NCBI RefSeq assembly: GCF_036227325.1
Contig: NZ_CP109467.1
Span: 4,836,001 to 4,900,000, forward strand
DNA: 64,000 nt
Direction: 5' to 3'
From: Streptomyces sp. NBC_01465
Lineage (GTDB): Bacteria; Actinomycetota; Actinomycetes; Streptomycetales; Streptomycetaceae
The translations under genes were made by a program, and so were the position numbers. Shown here piece after piece: positions 1 to 6,540 of the stretch. Numbering within the stretch: the first letter of the stretch is position 1; every line of letters begins with the position of its first letter. Below the pieces are notes generated by a model. The model made no database searches, had not been told where the DNA came from, and saw only the letters and a list, made by a program, of their open reading frames with translations.

Positions 1-1
1 C

Positions 2-1408
2 GCGATCTGGGCCCCCAACACCCTCGACTGGATCGTCTCCGCCCTCGGCGCCGTGACGGCGGGCGCGGTCCTGGTCCCCCTCAACACACGCTTCAAGGGC
101 GCGGAGGCGGCGTTCGTACTGCAGCAGAGCCGGGCCAGGCTGCTCTTCGTCACGGGCACTTTCCTCGGGACGTCGTACGTGGCCTCCCTGCGCCGCGCGA
201 CCGCCGAAGGACCCGGCACAGGACCGCTCCCCGGGCTTCCGCACCTGGAGGACGTGGTCGTCCTCGCCGACGACGCCCCCGAGAACTTCCGTACGTGGAA
301 GGACTTCCTGGCCACCGGCGACAAGGTCACCGCGGACGACGTCAGGGACCGCACCGAGGCCGTCGACACCTCGCACCCCTCCGACATCATCTTCACCTCG
401 GGCACCACGGGCCACCCCAAGGGCGCGGTGATCACCCACGCCCAGACCCTGCGCGGCTACGAGATCTGGAGCGACCTCGCCGGCCTGCGCGAGGGCGACC
501 GCTACCTGATCATCAACCCCTTCTTCCACACCTTCGGCTACAAGGCGGGCATCATCGCCTGCCTGATGCGCGGCGCGACGATGGTCCCGCAGCCCGTCTT
601 CAACGTGGACACGGCCCTCGCCAACATCGCCGCCGAACGCATCTCGGTCCTCCCGGGCCCGCCCACCCTCCACCAGTCGCTCCTGGACCATCCGAACCGT
701 TCCGCCCACGACCTCACCGCCCTGCGCCTGGTCGTGACGGGTGCGGCGGTTGTCCCCCTCCAGCTCGTCGAGCGCCTCCGCACGGAGCTGCACATCGACA
801 CGGTCCTCACCGCGTACGGCCTCTCGGAAGCCTCCGGCATCGTCTCGATGTGCCGCCGCGGCGACCCGGCGGACGTCATCGCCTCGACGTCGGGGCGCGC
901 GATCCCGGACACGGAGGTGCGGGTGGAGGCGGAGACGGGGAAGCCGGGGGAGGTGCTCGTCCGCGGATTCAACGTCATGCAGGAGTACTTCGAGGATCCC
1001 GTCGAGACCGCGAAGGCCATCACCGGGGACGGCTGGCTGCGGACGGGCGACGTGGGGGTGCTCGACGAGGCCGGCAATCTCCGGATCACCGACCGGATCA
1101 AGGACATGTTCATCGTCGGCGGCTTCAACGCCTACCCGGCGGAGATAGAGCAACTGCTCGGCCTGCACCCGGATGTGGCGGACGTGGCGGTGATCGGCGT
1201 ACCGGATCCGCGGCTCGGCGAGGTCGGGCGGGCGTATGCCGTACGGCGTCCCGGCTCGACGCTCACCTCCGACGACCTGATCGCCTGGTCGCGGCGCGAG
1301 ATGGCGAACTACAAGGTCCCCAGGGACGTCGAGTTCGTGACCGAGCTGCCGCGCAACGCGAGCGGCAAGGTCACGAAGGCGGTGCTGCGGGATCGCGTGG
1401 GCGGCTGA
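2..1408 (+). CDS. fadD3: FadD3-like acyl-CoA synthetase, 5' end cut by the window
   Basis: An ATP-dependent, AMP-forming ligase that activates a carboxylic acid to its CoA thioester. The frame is open back to base 2 and reads AIWAPNTLDWIV, a normal internal stretch of the family, so the GTG at 53 is not the start. Adenylation motifs are in order: the phosphate loop FTSGTTGHPKG (about base 390), YGLSEASG, GWLRTGDVG, the hinge region DRIKDMFIVGGFNAYPAE, and the C-terminal catalytic Lys in PRNASGKVTK. Stretches such as NPFFHTFGYKAGI and VLPGPPTLHQSLLDHP match my memory of mycobacterial FadD3, which activates the C/D-ring steroid intermediate HIP. The substrate here is unproven. It sits at the edge of a catabolic region and ends at a strong bidirectional hairpin. 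Confidence 0.85.
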   Translation, partial: AIWAPNTLDWIVSALGAVTAGAVLVPLNTRFKGAEAAFVLQQSRARLLFVTGTFLGTSYVASLRRATAEGPGTGPLPGLPHLEDVVVLADDAPENFRTWKDFLATGDKVTADDVRDRTEAVDTSHPSDIIFTSGTTGHPKGAVITHAQTLRGYEIWSDLAGLREGDRYLIINPFFHTFGYKAGIIACLMRGATMVPQPVFNVDTALANIAAERISVLPGPPTLHQSLLDHPNRSAHDLTALRLVVTGAAVVPLQLVERLRTELHIDTVLTAYGLSEASGIVSMCRRGDPADVIASTSGRAIPDTEVRVEAETGKPGEVLVRGFNVMQEYFEDPVETAKAITGDGWLRTGDVGVLDEAGNLRITDRIKDMFIVGGFNAYPAEIEQLLGLHPDVADVAVIGVPDPRLGEVGRAYAVRRPGSTLTSDDLIAWSRREMANYKVPRDVEFVTELPRNASGKVTKAVLRDRVGG

Positions 1409-1419
1409 GCGGGGCGGTG

Positions 1420-1456
1420 CGCCGGAGGGGCCGGGCAGTGGTCGGCCCCTCCGGCG
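1420..1456. terminator. bidirectional hairpin terminator
   Basis: Perfect 14-bp inverted repeat: CGCCGGAGGGGCCG pairs with CGGCCCCTCCGGCG across a 9-nt loop. It lies between the convergent ligase and the small secreted-peptide gene. There is no T-tract, as is common in Streptomyces. Confidence 0.8.
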
Positions 1457-1471
1457 GGCATCGGGCGGCGG

Positions 1472-1615
1472 TCAGCGCGCCGTGCTCACCCGGACGAGGT
1501 CCGTCGCACCGGTGGTGCCTGTCGCGTGCACATTGGCCAGCGCGGGGGCTGCCGATGCGGCTGCGGTCGCGATCACCAGCGCGGCCGTGATGACGATTCT
1601 CTTCGTGCGGGTCAT
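1472..1615 (-). CDS. 47-aa secreted small peptide
   Basis: A short protein with a clear Sec signal peptide: basic MTRTKR, a hydrophobic Ala/Val core, and an AxA-type cleavage site at ASAAPALA around residues 20-27. This leaves a mature peptide of about 20 residues beginning near NVHATGTTGATD. The ATG at 1615 is preceded by AAGAGGAG, a strong ribosome-binding site, which decides against longer upstream starts. It is the third minus-strand gene after afsR and the AfsS-like peptide, separated from the latter by a hairpin. The N-x-HAT string resembles the DNLHAT repeat of that neighbour. Function unknown. Confidence 0.65.
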   Translation of the reverse strand: MTRTKRIVITAALVIATAAASAAPALANVHATGTTGATDLVRVSTAR

Positions 1616-1643
1616 GCGTGCTCCTCTTGTGTCCGGACGTGCA

Positions 1644-1682
1644 GCGGCCGCGGTGGCTCCCCCTCCGGGCCACCGCGGCCGC
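1644..1682 (-). terminator. hairpin after the AfsS-like gene
   Basis: Perfect 14-bp arms GCGGCCGCGGTGGC and GCCACCGCGGCCGC around an 11-nt loop, about 30 bp downstream of the AfsS-like stop codon on the minus strand. Confidence 0.75.
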
Positions 1683-1712
1683 ATCCCCCGTACCCCGTCG
1701 TGGAAGTCTTCG

Positions 1713-1928
1713 TCAGACGGGCTCGTCCGTCGCGTGGAGGTTGTCCGTCGTCGCCGTGCCGTCCGCAGGTGCGGCCGTGGCGTGGAGGTTGTCGGGCTTG
1801 ACCGTGCCGTCCGCGGGTGCGGCCGTGGCGTGCAGGTTGTCCGGCTTGACCGTGCCGTCCGCCGGCTTGACGGTGGCGTGGAGATTGTCCGGGTCGACTA
1901 CCGGGTCGGTTCCTGGGGTCTCACTCAT
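1713..1928 (-). CDS. afsS: AfsS-like repeat peptide, 71 aa
   Basis: A small, acidic, low-complexity protein with four DNLHAT motifs at residues 14, 30, 46 and 62, exactly 16 residues apart, linked by PADGTVKP-type spacers. Known AfsS (AfsR2) of S. coelicolor is about 63 aa, carries repeated TLDNHMP motifs (often annotated 'sigma-like'), lies just downstream of afsR, is transcribed in the same direction, and is switched on by AfsR to promote antibiotic production. Position, orientation, size and periodic DN-x-H repeats fit here, but the motif is DNLHAT rather than TLDNHMP, so orthology is inferred from context. ATG at 1928 follows AGGAG. An 11-bp direct repeat lies about 170 bp upstream. Confidence 0.7.
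   Translation of the reverse strand: MSETPGTDPVVDPDNLHATVKPADGTVKPDNLHATAAPADGTVKPDNLHATAAPADGTATTDNLHATDEPV
1716..1889 (-). repeat. in-frame 48-bp tandem repeat encoding DNLHAT units
   Basis: Three full 48-bp units plus a partial fourth within the AfsS-like gene. Each unit encodes 16 residues beginning DNLHAT. The middle two units are nearly identical at nucleotide level, so copy number could change by slippage or recombination without losing frame. Confidence 0.85.
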
Positions 1929-2099
1929 CGCTAACTCCTGGTGACTGGCTGGGTGATGAAAGGGGAGACCCGCCCGGCAACTCCCCCGAGGACTGCCGAG
2001 CGGGCCGTCTCCTGGCCGCTCACCCTAAGGTCACGGCCTGTCGTCGTTCCGTCTGCCCCCCGACGCGACGGTTCGACAGGACAGAGACTGCCGGTTCCG

Positions 2100-2117
2100 G
2101 ATAAACGAACGATGAAC
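2100..2117 (-). promoter_or_regulatory. 11-bp direct repeat, candidate AfsR (SARP) / PhoP site
   Basis: On the minus strand GTTCATC (2117-2111) and GTTTATC (2106-2100) are spaced exactly 11 bp apart, immediately after the afsR stop codon and upstream of the AfsS-like gene. SARP proteins and PhoP both bind direct repeats with 11-bp periodicity, and both are known to act at afsS. A short palindrome, GTGACG-GG-CGTCAC, overlaps the afsR stop at 2126-2139. I see no convincing -10 at the expected distance. Confidence 0.5.
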
Positions 2118-2135
2118 GCCCAGTTGTGACGGGCG

Positions 2136-5100
2136 TCACGCCATCGTGGGCGGCTTCAGCAGGGCGCGTACGTCGGCCGCCTCGTCCGAGCCCAGCTCCT
2201 CGTACACGTCCAGCGCTTCGCGCCAGCAGACCTGTGCGCGCAGGCTCTGGCCGATCCCGTCAAGGGCGCGTCCCAGGAGCGACAGCACGTTCGCGCGCCG
2301 CCAGTCGCCGCCGATGTTGCGCAGGATCGACAGCGCCGACTCGGCGTTGGCGGCGGCCTGTGTCGGCTTCCCCGCAGCGATGTCGACCTCGGCGATACGG
2401 AACAGGGCCATGCCTTCCCAGAGGCGCTGGCGGCTGTCCCGGAAGACGTCCAGGGCCTCCTGGAGCTGCTCCGCGGCCTCGTCGAACTGCCCGGCCTGGG
2501 TGAGCGCCAGGCCCAGCGCGTAGCGGCCGTTGGCGCCCCGCAGGGTGTGCCCCATGGCGGCGTACATGTCGGCGCCCTGCTGGGCGAGGGTGACCGCGCT
2601 GTCCGTACGGCCGAGGGAGAGGTGGATGCGCGAGAGGTTGCACAGGGCGCTCGCCTCGCCGGGGCGGTCCTCGCAGTCGCGGAAGCTGTTGAGGGTGCGG
2701 GTGAGGTGCTCCTCGCCGTCCGGGAGCCGGTTCTGGAAGAGGGCGATGACTCCGCGGACGTTCGAGGACCAGCAACTGGTCAGCGGGTCCTGCGCGTTCA
2801 CGGCGCACTCCAGCGACTGCGCGGCCTCGCGGTCCGCGAGGTCGAAGCGGCCGGTGAACTGGTGGGAGTAGGAGAGCACCATCAGGGCGCGGCCTTCGGC
2901 CCGGCTGTCCCCGGCGGCCTGCGCCAGGCCCTGGACCGTGGTGGCGGTCGACTCGTACTCCTTGGAGTTGGCCCCGGACTCCGCCAGGTCGACGGCGGCC
3001 CAGAGCAGGTCAACAGCCTTGCGCACGCCGTGTGTTCCCGCCGCCTGCCGCACGCATGCCAGCAGGTTGACCGCCTCCGAGTACAGCCAGTCCTGGCCGT
3101 CGTGCCGGTCCGTGAAGGTCAGGCCGTCGTACGCGGTCGGCTCCAGGTGGTCCACCAGGCGGTCGCCGGGGCGCTCGATCGCGTACACGCGCGAAGCCGT
3201 CGAGAGGTAGAAGTCGAGGAGCCGCTCCAGCGCCAACTGGCGCTCCACCGGCGGTTGTTCGTCCCGCTCCGCGCATGCACGCGCGTAGAGGCGCACCAGG
3301 TCGTGGTAGCGGTAGCGGCCTGGCGCCGCAGACTCCAGCAGGGAGGTGTCCACCAGGGACTCCAGGACGTCCTCGGCGTCCTGCACGGGCAGGGCGAGGG
3401 CAGCGGCCGCCGCCGCGAGCGAGATGTCCGGGCCGTCGGCCAGGCCCAGCAGCCGGAAGGCGCGGGCCTGCTGCGGCTCCAGCTGGCCGTAGCCCAGCTC
3501 GAACGTCGCCTTCACCGCCAGGTCGCCCGCCTGCAGCTCGTCCAGCCTGCGCCGCTCGTCCGCGAGCTTCTCCGCGAGGACCGAGACCGTCCAGGTGCGG
3601 CGGGCGGCGAGGCGCGATGCCGCGATACGGATCGCGAGGGGGAGGAAGCCACAGGCCGCGACGACGTCCAGGGCCGCCTGGCGTTCGGAGTTGACCCGCT
3701 CGGTGCCGACGATCTTCGTGAAGAGCTGGAGCGCCTCCTCGGGGGACATCACGTCCAGGTCGACGAGGTGCGCGCCGGCCAGGTCGACCATACGGGCACG
3801 ACTCGTGACCAGCGCCGCCGAGCCCGTCGTCCCCGGCAGCAGCGGCCGGATCTGCGCCGCGTCACGGGCGTTGTCGAGCAGGACGAGGATGCGGCGGCCG
3901 TCGAGGGTGGAGCGGTAGAGGGCCGCGCGGTCGTCGAGGGAGTCGGGGATCGCGGTGTCCGCGGTGCCGAGCGCCCGGAGGAAGGAGCCAAGGACGGCCT
4001 CCGGGTCGGCGGCCGTGTTCCCGGCGCCCTGCAGGTCGACGTAGAGCTGGCCGTCGGGGAAGTGGGGGCGGGCCGCGTGGGCCACATGGACGGCGAGCGT
4101 GGTCTTGCCGACGCCGCCGATGCCCGCGACCGCGCTGACCGCCATGACGCGGCCCTCGGCGGTGGCGAGACGGTCGCCGAGTTCGGTGACGAAGCTTGCG
4201 CGGCCCGTGAAGTCCGGCACGGTTGCCGGGAGTTGGGCCGGTCGTACGACCGTTGGCGCCGGTGCCGGCGGGGCCTCCGCCGGGTGGGCCAGCTCGTCGT
4301 CGGCCTGCAGGATGCGCTGCTGGAGGCGGGCGAGTTCGGGCCGGGGGTCGACGCCGAGCTCGTCGGCGAGGAGGCGGCGGGTGTCCGCGTACACGGCGAG
4401 CGCCTCGGCCTGGCGGCCGCTGCGGTAGAGGGCGAGCATCAGGAGCTCGCGGAGGCGTTCGCGCAGGGGGTGGGCGGCGGTCAGCGCGGTCAGCTCGGAG
4501 ACGGCCTCCGCGTGGCAGCCGACCTCCAGGTCCATGTCGAGGCGCGTCTCGGTGAGTTGGAGGCGCCACTCCTCCAGGCGGGCGCGCTGCGTCTCCGCGT
4601 ACGGGCCCGGGATGGAAGCGAGCGGTTCGCCGTCCCAGAGGGCGAGCGCCTCGTTGATCCGGTCGCGGGCCGTGCAGCGGTCGCCGGAGGCGGCGGCCTT
4701 CTCGGCCTGCGCGGAGAGCTCCTGCGCGGTCGCGAGGTCCAGGGTGGCCGACGCGACCCGGATCGCATAGCCGCCGGCCTCGCTGACCAGGACGCCGGCG
4801 CCGAGGATCTTGCGCAGGCGCGAGGCGTACGTCCGTACCGCCGCCAGGGCCTGCGAGGGCGACTCGTCGCCCCAGATCGCGTCGATCAGCTCGGACGCGG
4901 TCGCGGTGCGGCCGTTGCGCAGGAGGAGGGCGGTGAGCAGGGCGCGTTGCTGCGGTGATCCCGAGGGCAGCGCTTCGCCGTCGCGCCAGGCCCGGACGGG
5001 TCCGAGCACGCTGAAGCGCACACCGGCGCTCCGCTCCTGCTCCGGAGCCCGCTGCTCCGGACTCCGCTGCTTAGGACTCCGCTGCTTAGGTACGTGCGGC

Positions 5101-5219
5101 CCGCTGTCACGGTCCATGGCTGCCCCCTGCGCCCCGTACTGCTTGGCACTGCTCATGTGCACCCGCCAGTTTGCCTTGTTCATGCCGGGTCCGTCAGCAC
5201 TGGGTGACGCTCTGCACAA
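2136..5219 (-). CDS. afsR: AfsR-type SARP global regulator (SARP-NB-ARC-TPR)
   Basis: A cytoplasmic transcriptional activator that in S. coelicolor is phosphorylated by AfsK-type Ser/Thr kinases and activates afsS. Domains: a variable, Pro/Gln/Arg-rich leader (PKQRSPKQRSPEQRAPEQ near residue 44), an OmpR-like winged helix from about residue 67 (VRFSVLGPVRAW), a BTAD domain to about 310, an NTPase with Walker A GIGGVGKTT near 370 and Walker B RILVLLDNA near 440, and C-terminal TPRs from about 720. At 1027 aa it is slightly longer than the roughly 990-aa S. coelicolor AfsR, and many blocks match that protein from memory. The start is uncertain: TTG at 5219 has GGAGGGAG upstream, but ATG at 5117 after a G-rich stretch is possible. 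Confidence 0.88.
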   Translation of the reverse strand: MCRASPSADGPGMNKANWRVHMSSAKQYGAQGAAMDRDSGPHVPKQRSPKQRSPEQRAPEQERSAGVRFSVLGPVRAWRDGEALPSGSPQQRALLTALLLRNGRTATASELIDAIWGDESPSQALAAVRTYASRLRKILGAGVLVSEAGGYAIRVASATLDLATAQELSAQAEKAAASGDRCTARDRINEALALWDGEPLASIPGPYAETQRARLEEWRLQLTETRLDMDLEVGCHAEAVSELTALTAAHPLRERLRELLMLALYRSGRQAEALAVYADTRRLLADELGVDPRPELARLQQRILQADDELAHPAEAPPAPAPTVVRPAQLPATVPDFTGRASFVTELGDRLATAEGRVMAVSAVAGIGGVGKTTLAVHVAHAARPHFPDGQLYVDLQGAGNTAADPEAVLGSFLRALGTADTAIPDSLDDRAALYRSTLDGRRILVLLDNARDAAQIRPLLPGTTGSAALVTSRARMVDLAGAHLVDLDVMSPEEALQLFTKIVGTERVNSERQAALDVVAACGFLPLAIRIAASRLAARRTWTVSVLAEKLADERRRLDELQAGDLAVKATFELGYGQLEPQQARAFRLLGLADGPDISLAAAAAALALPVQDAEDVLESLVDTSLLESAAPGRYRYHDLVRLYARACAERDEQPPVERQLALERLLDFYLSTASRVYAIERPGDRLVDHLEPTAYDGLTFTDRHDGQDWLYSEAVNLLACVRQAAGTHGVRKAVDLLWAAVDLAESGANSKEYESTATTVQGLAQAAGDSRAEGRALMVLSYSHQFTGRFDLADREAAQSLECAVNAQDPLTSCWSSNVRGVIALFQNRLPDGEEHLTRTLNSFRDCEDRPGEASALCNLSRIHLSLGRTDSAVTLAQQGADMYAAMGHTLRGANGRYALGLALTQAGQFDEAAEQLQEALDVFRDSRQRLWEGMALFRIAEVDIAAGKPTQAAANAESALSILRNIGGDWRRANVLSLLGRALDGIGQSLRAQVCWREALDVYEELGSDEAADVRALLKPPTMA

Positions 5220-5251
5220 GGTCTCCCTCCTACTTGACCGCGCCCAGGGAG

Positions 5252-5266
5252 CTGACGGTTCGTCAG
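5252..5266. promoter_or_regulatory. operator copy 1, CTGACGGTTCGTCAG
   Basis: Perfect 6-bp arms CTGACG/CGTCAG with a 3-bp centre. It lies 21 bp upstream of the amidohydrolase start and 32 bp upstream of the probable afsR start on the other strand. The same palindrome recurs at 12791, 12829, 14636, 14699 and 33764, always in front of catabolic genes. The length and shape suit a TetR-family repressor. Confidence 0.75.
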
Positions 5267-5287
5267 ATTGGGTCTACCGTGGAGCGC

Positions 5288-6529
5288 ATGAACGCCATGG
5301 AGACCTTCCCGAAGATCATCTCGGTGGACGACCACACGGTTGAGCCCCCCAACGTCTGGCGGGACCGGCTCCCGTCCAAGTACAAGGACATCGGTCCGCG
5401 CATCGTCCGGGCCCCCCTGAAGGAAATGACCTTCCTGGGCGGCAAGTTCGCGCCGGTCATGGGCGCGAAGGGCGACGACGGACCGGTCGGCGACTGGTGG
5501 GTCTACGAGGACCTGCACCGGCCGCTCACGCGCCTGGACACGGCGGTGGGCTACGACCGGGACGAGATACGCCTCGAAGTCATCACGTACGAGCAGATGC
5601 GGCCGGGGTCGTTCTCGGTGCCCGAGCGCCTCGCCGACATGGACGTCAACCACGTCCAATCGGCGCTCTGCTTCCCGACCTTCCCGCGCTTCTGCGGGCA
5701 GACCTTCACGGAGGCCAAGGACCGGGAGCTGGGGCTGCTGGGCGTACGGGCGTACAACGACTGGATGGTGGACGAGTGGTGCGGTCCGCTCGCCCAGGGC
5801 CGGCTGATCCCGCTGCCCCTCGTCCCGCTGTGGGACGCCCAGTTGGCGGCCGCCGAGGTGAGGAGGAACGCGGCGCGGGGTGTGCGCGCGGTCGCATTCT
5901 CGGAGATACCGCCGCATCTCGGACTGCCGTCGATCCACACCGACGAGTGGGACCCGTTCCTGCAGGCGTGCGACGAGACGGGGACGGTGATCGCGATGCA
6001 CATCGGGTCGTCGTCGAAGATGCCGTCGACGTCGGCCGATGCACCGCCCGCAGTGGGGTCGACGATCACCTTCGCCAACTGCTGCTTCTCGATGGTCGAC
6101 TGGCTGATGAGCGGCAAGTTCGAGCGCTTCCCGAACCTCAAGATCATGTACGCGGAGGGTCAGATCGGCTGGATCCCGTACATCCTGGAGCGCGCGGACG
6201 TGGTCTGGGAGGAGAACCGCGGCTGGGGCGGGGTGGCCGACAAGGTGCACCGGCCGCCGTCGGAGCTCTTCACCGAGCACGTCTACGGCTGCTTCTTCGA
6301 CGACGCCTTCGGGCTGAAGAACCTCGACGCGATCGGGGTGGGGAACGTGCTGTACGAGACGGACTATCCGCACTCCGACTCGACCTGGCCCAAGTCGAAG
6401 GAGGTCGGCGAGGCGCAGATGGGGCACCTGTCGGCGGACGTGGTCGACCGGATCGTACGGGGCAACGCGATCGAGCTGCTCGGGCTGACGGCGGACGGGC
6501 TCTGGGCAGGGCCCGGATCCGCCGTCTGA
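5288..6529 (+). CDS. amidohydrolase-superfamily TIM-barrel metalloenzyme
   Basis: A 413-aa protein of the amidohydrolase-2 type (ACMSD / gamma-resorcylate decarboxylase relatives), which perform metal-dependent hydrolysis or decarboxylation. Seen: N-terminal metal-binding segment SVDDHTVEPPNVW, a strand ending AMHIGSSS with the expected metal His, the long IMYAEGQIGWIPY strand, and the terminal Asp motif YETDYPHSDSTWP. ATG at 5288 has GGAG just upstream, and a start further upstream would run through the operator at 5252. It is divergent from afsR. Relatives are common in actinobacterial degradation clusters beside LLM oxidoreductases. The substrate cannot be read from sequence. Confidence 0.85.
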   Translation: MNAMETFPKIISVDDHTVEPPNVWRDRLPSKYKDIGPRIVRAPLKEMTFLGGKFAPVMGAKGDDGPVGDWWVYEDLHRPLTRLDTAVGYDRDEIRLEVITYEQMRPGSFSVPERLADMDVNHVQSALCFPTFPRFCGQTFTEAKDRELGLLGVRAYNDWMVDEWCGPLAQGRLIPLPLVPLWDAQLAAAEVRRNAARGVRAVAFSEIPPHLGLPSIHTDEWDPFLQACDETGTVIAMHIGSSSKMPSTSADAPPAVGSTITFANCCFSMVDWLMSGKFERFPNLKIMYAEGQIGWIPYILERADVVWEENRGWGGVADKVHRPPSELFTEHVYGCFFDDAFGLKNLDAIGVGNVLYETDYPHSDSTWPKSKEVGEAQMGHLSADVVDRIVRGNAIELLGLTADGLWAGPGSAV

Positions 6530-6540
6530 CCGGCCTTTCG

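Noticed and set aside
1716..1889. The 48-bp repeat as a possible CRISPR-like array
   Set aside because: Units are contiguous, in frame and without unique spacers. They encode the AfsS-like peptide.
2547..4958. An 803-codon open frame antisense to afsR
   Set aside because: It mirrors the codon bias of afsR on the other strand, has no recognisable domain and is rich in Arg/Gly/Val/Glu as expected of a GC-rich antisense shadow.
5191..5210. CGTCA and TGACG half-sites near the afsR start
   Set aside because: They are everted with an 8-bp gap, unlike the operator consensus, and lie inside the coding start region.
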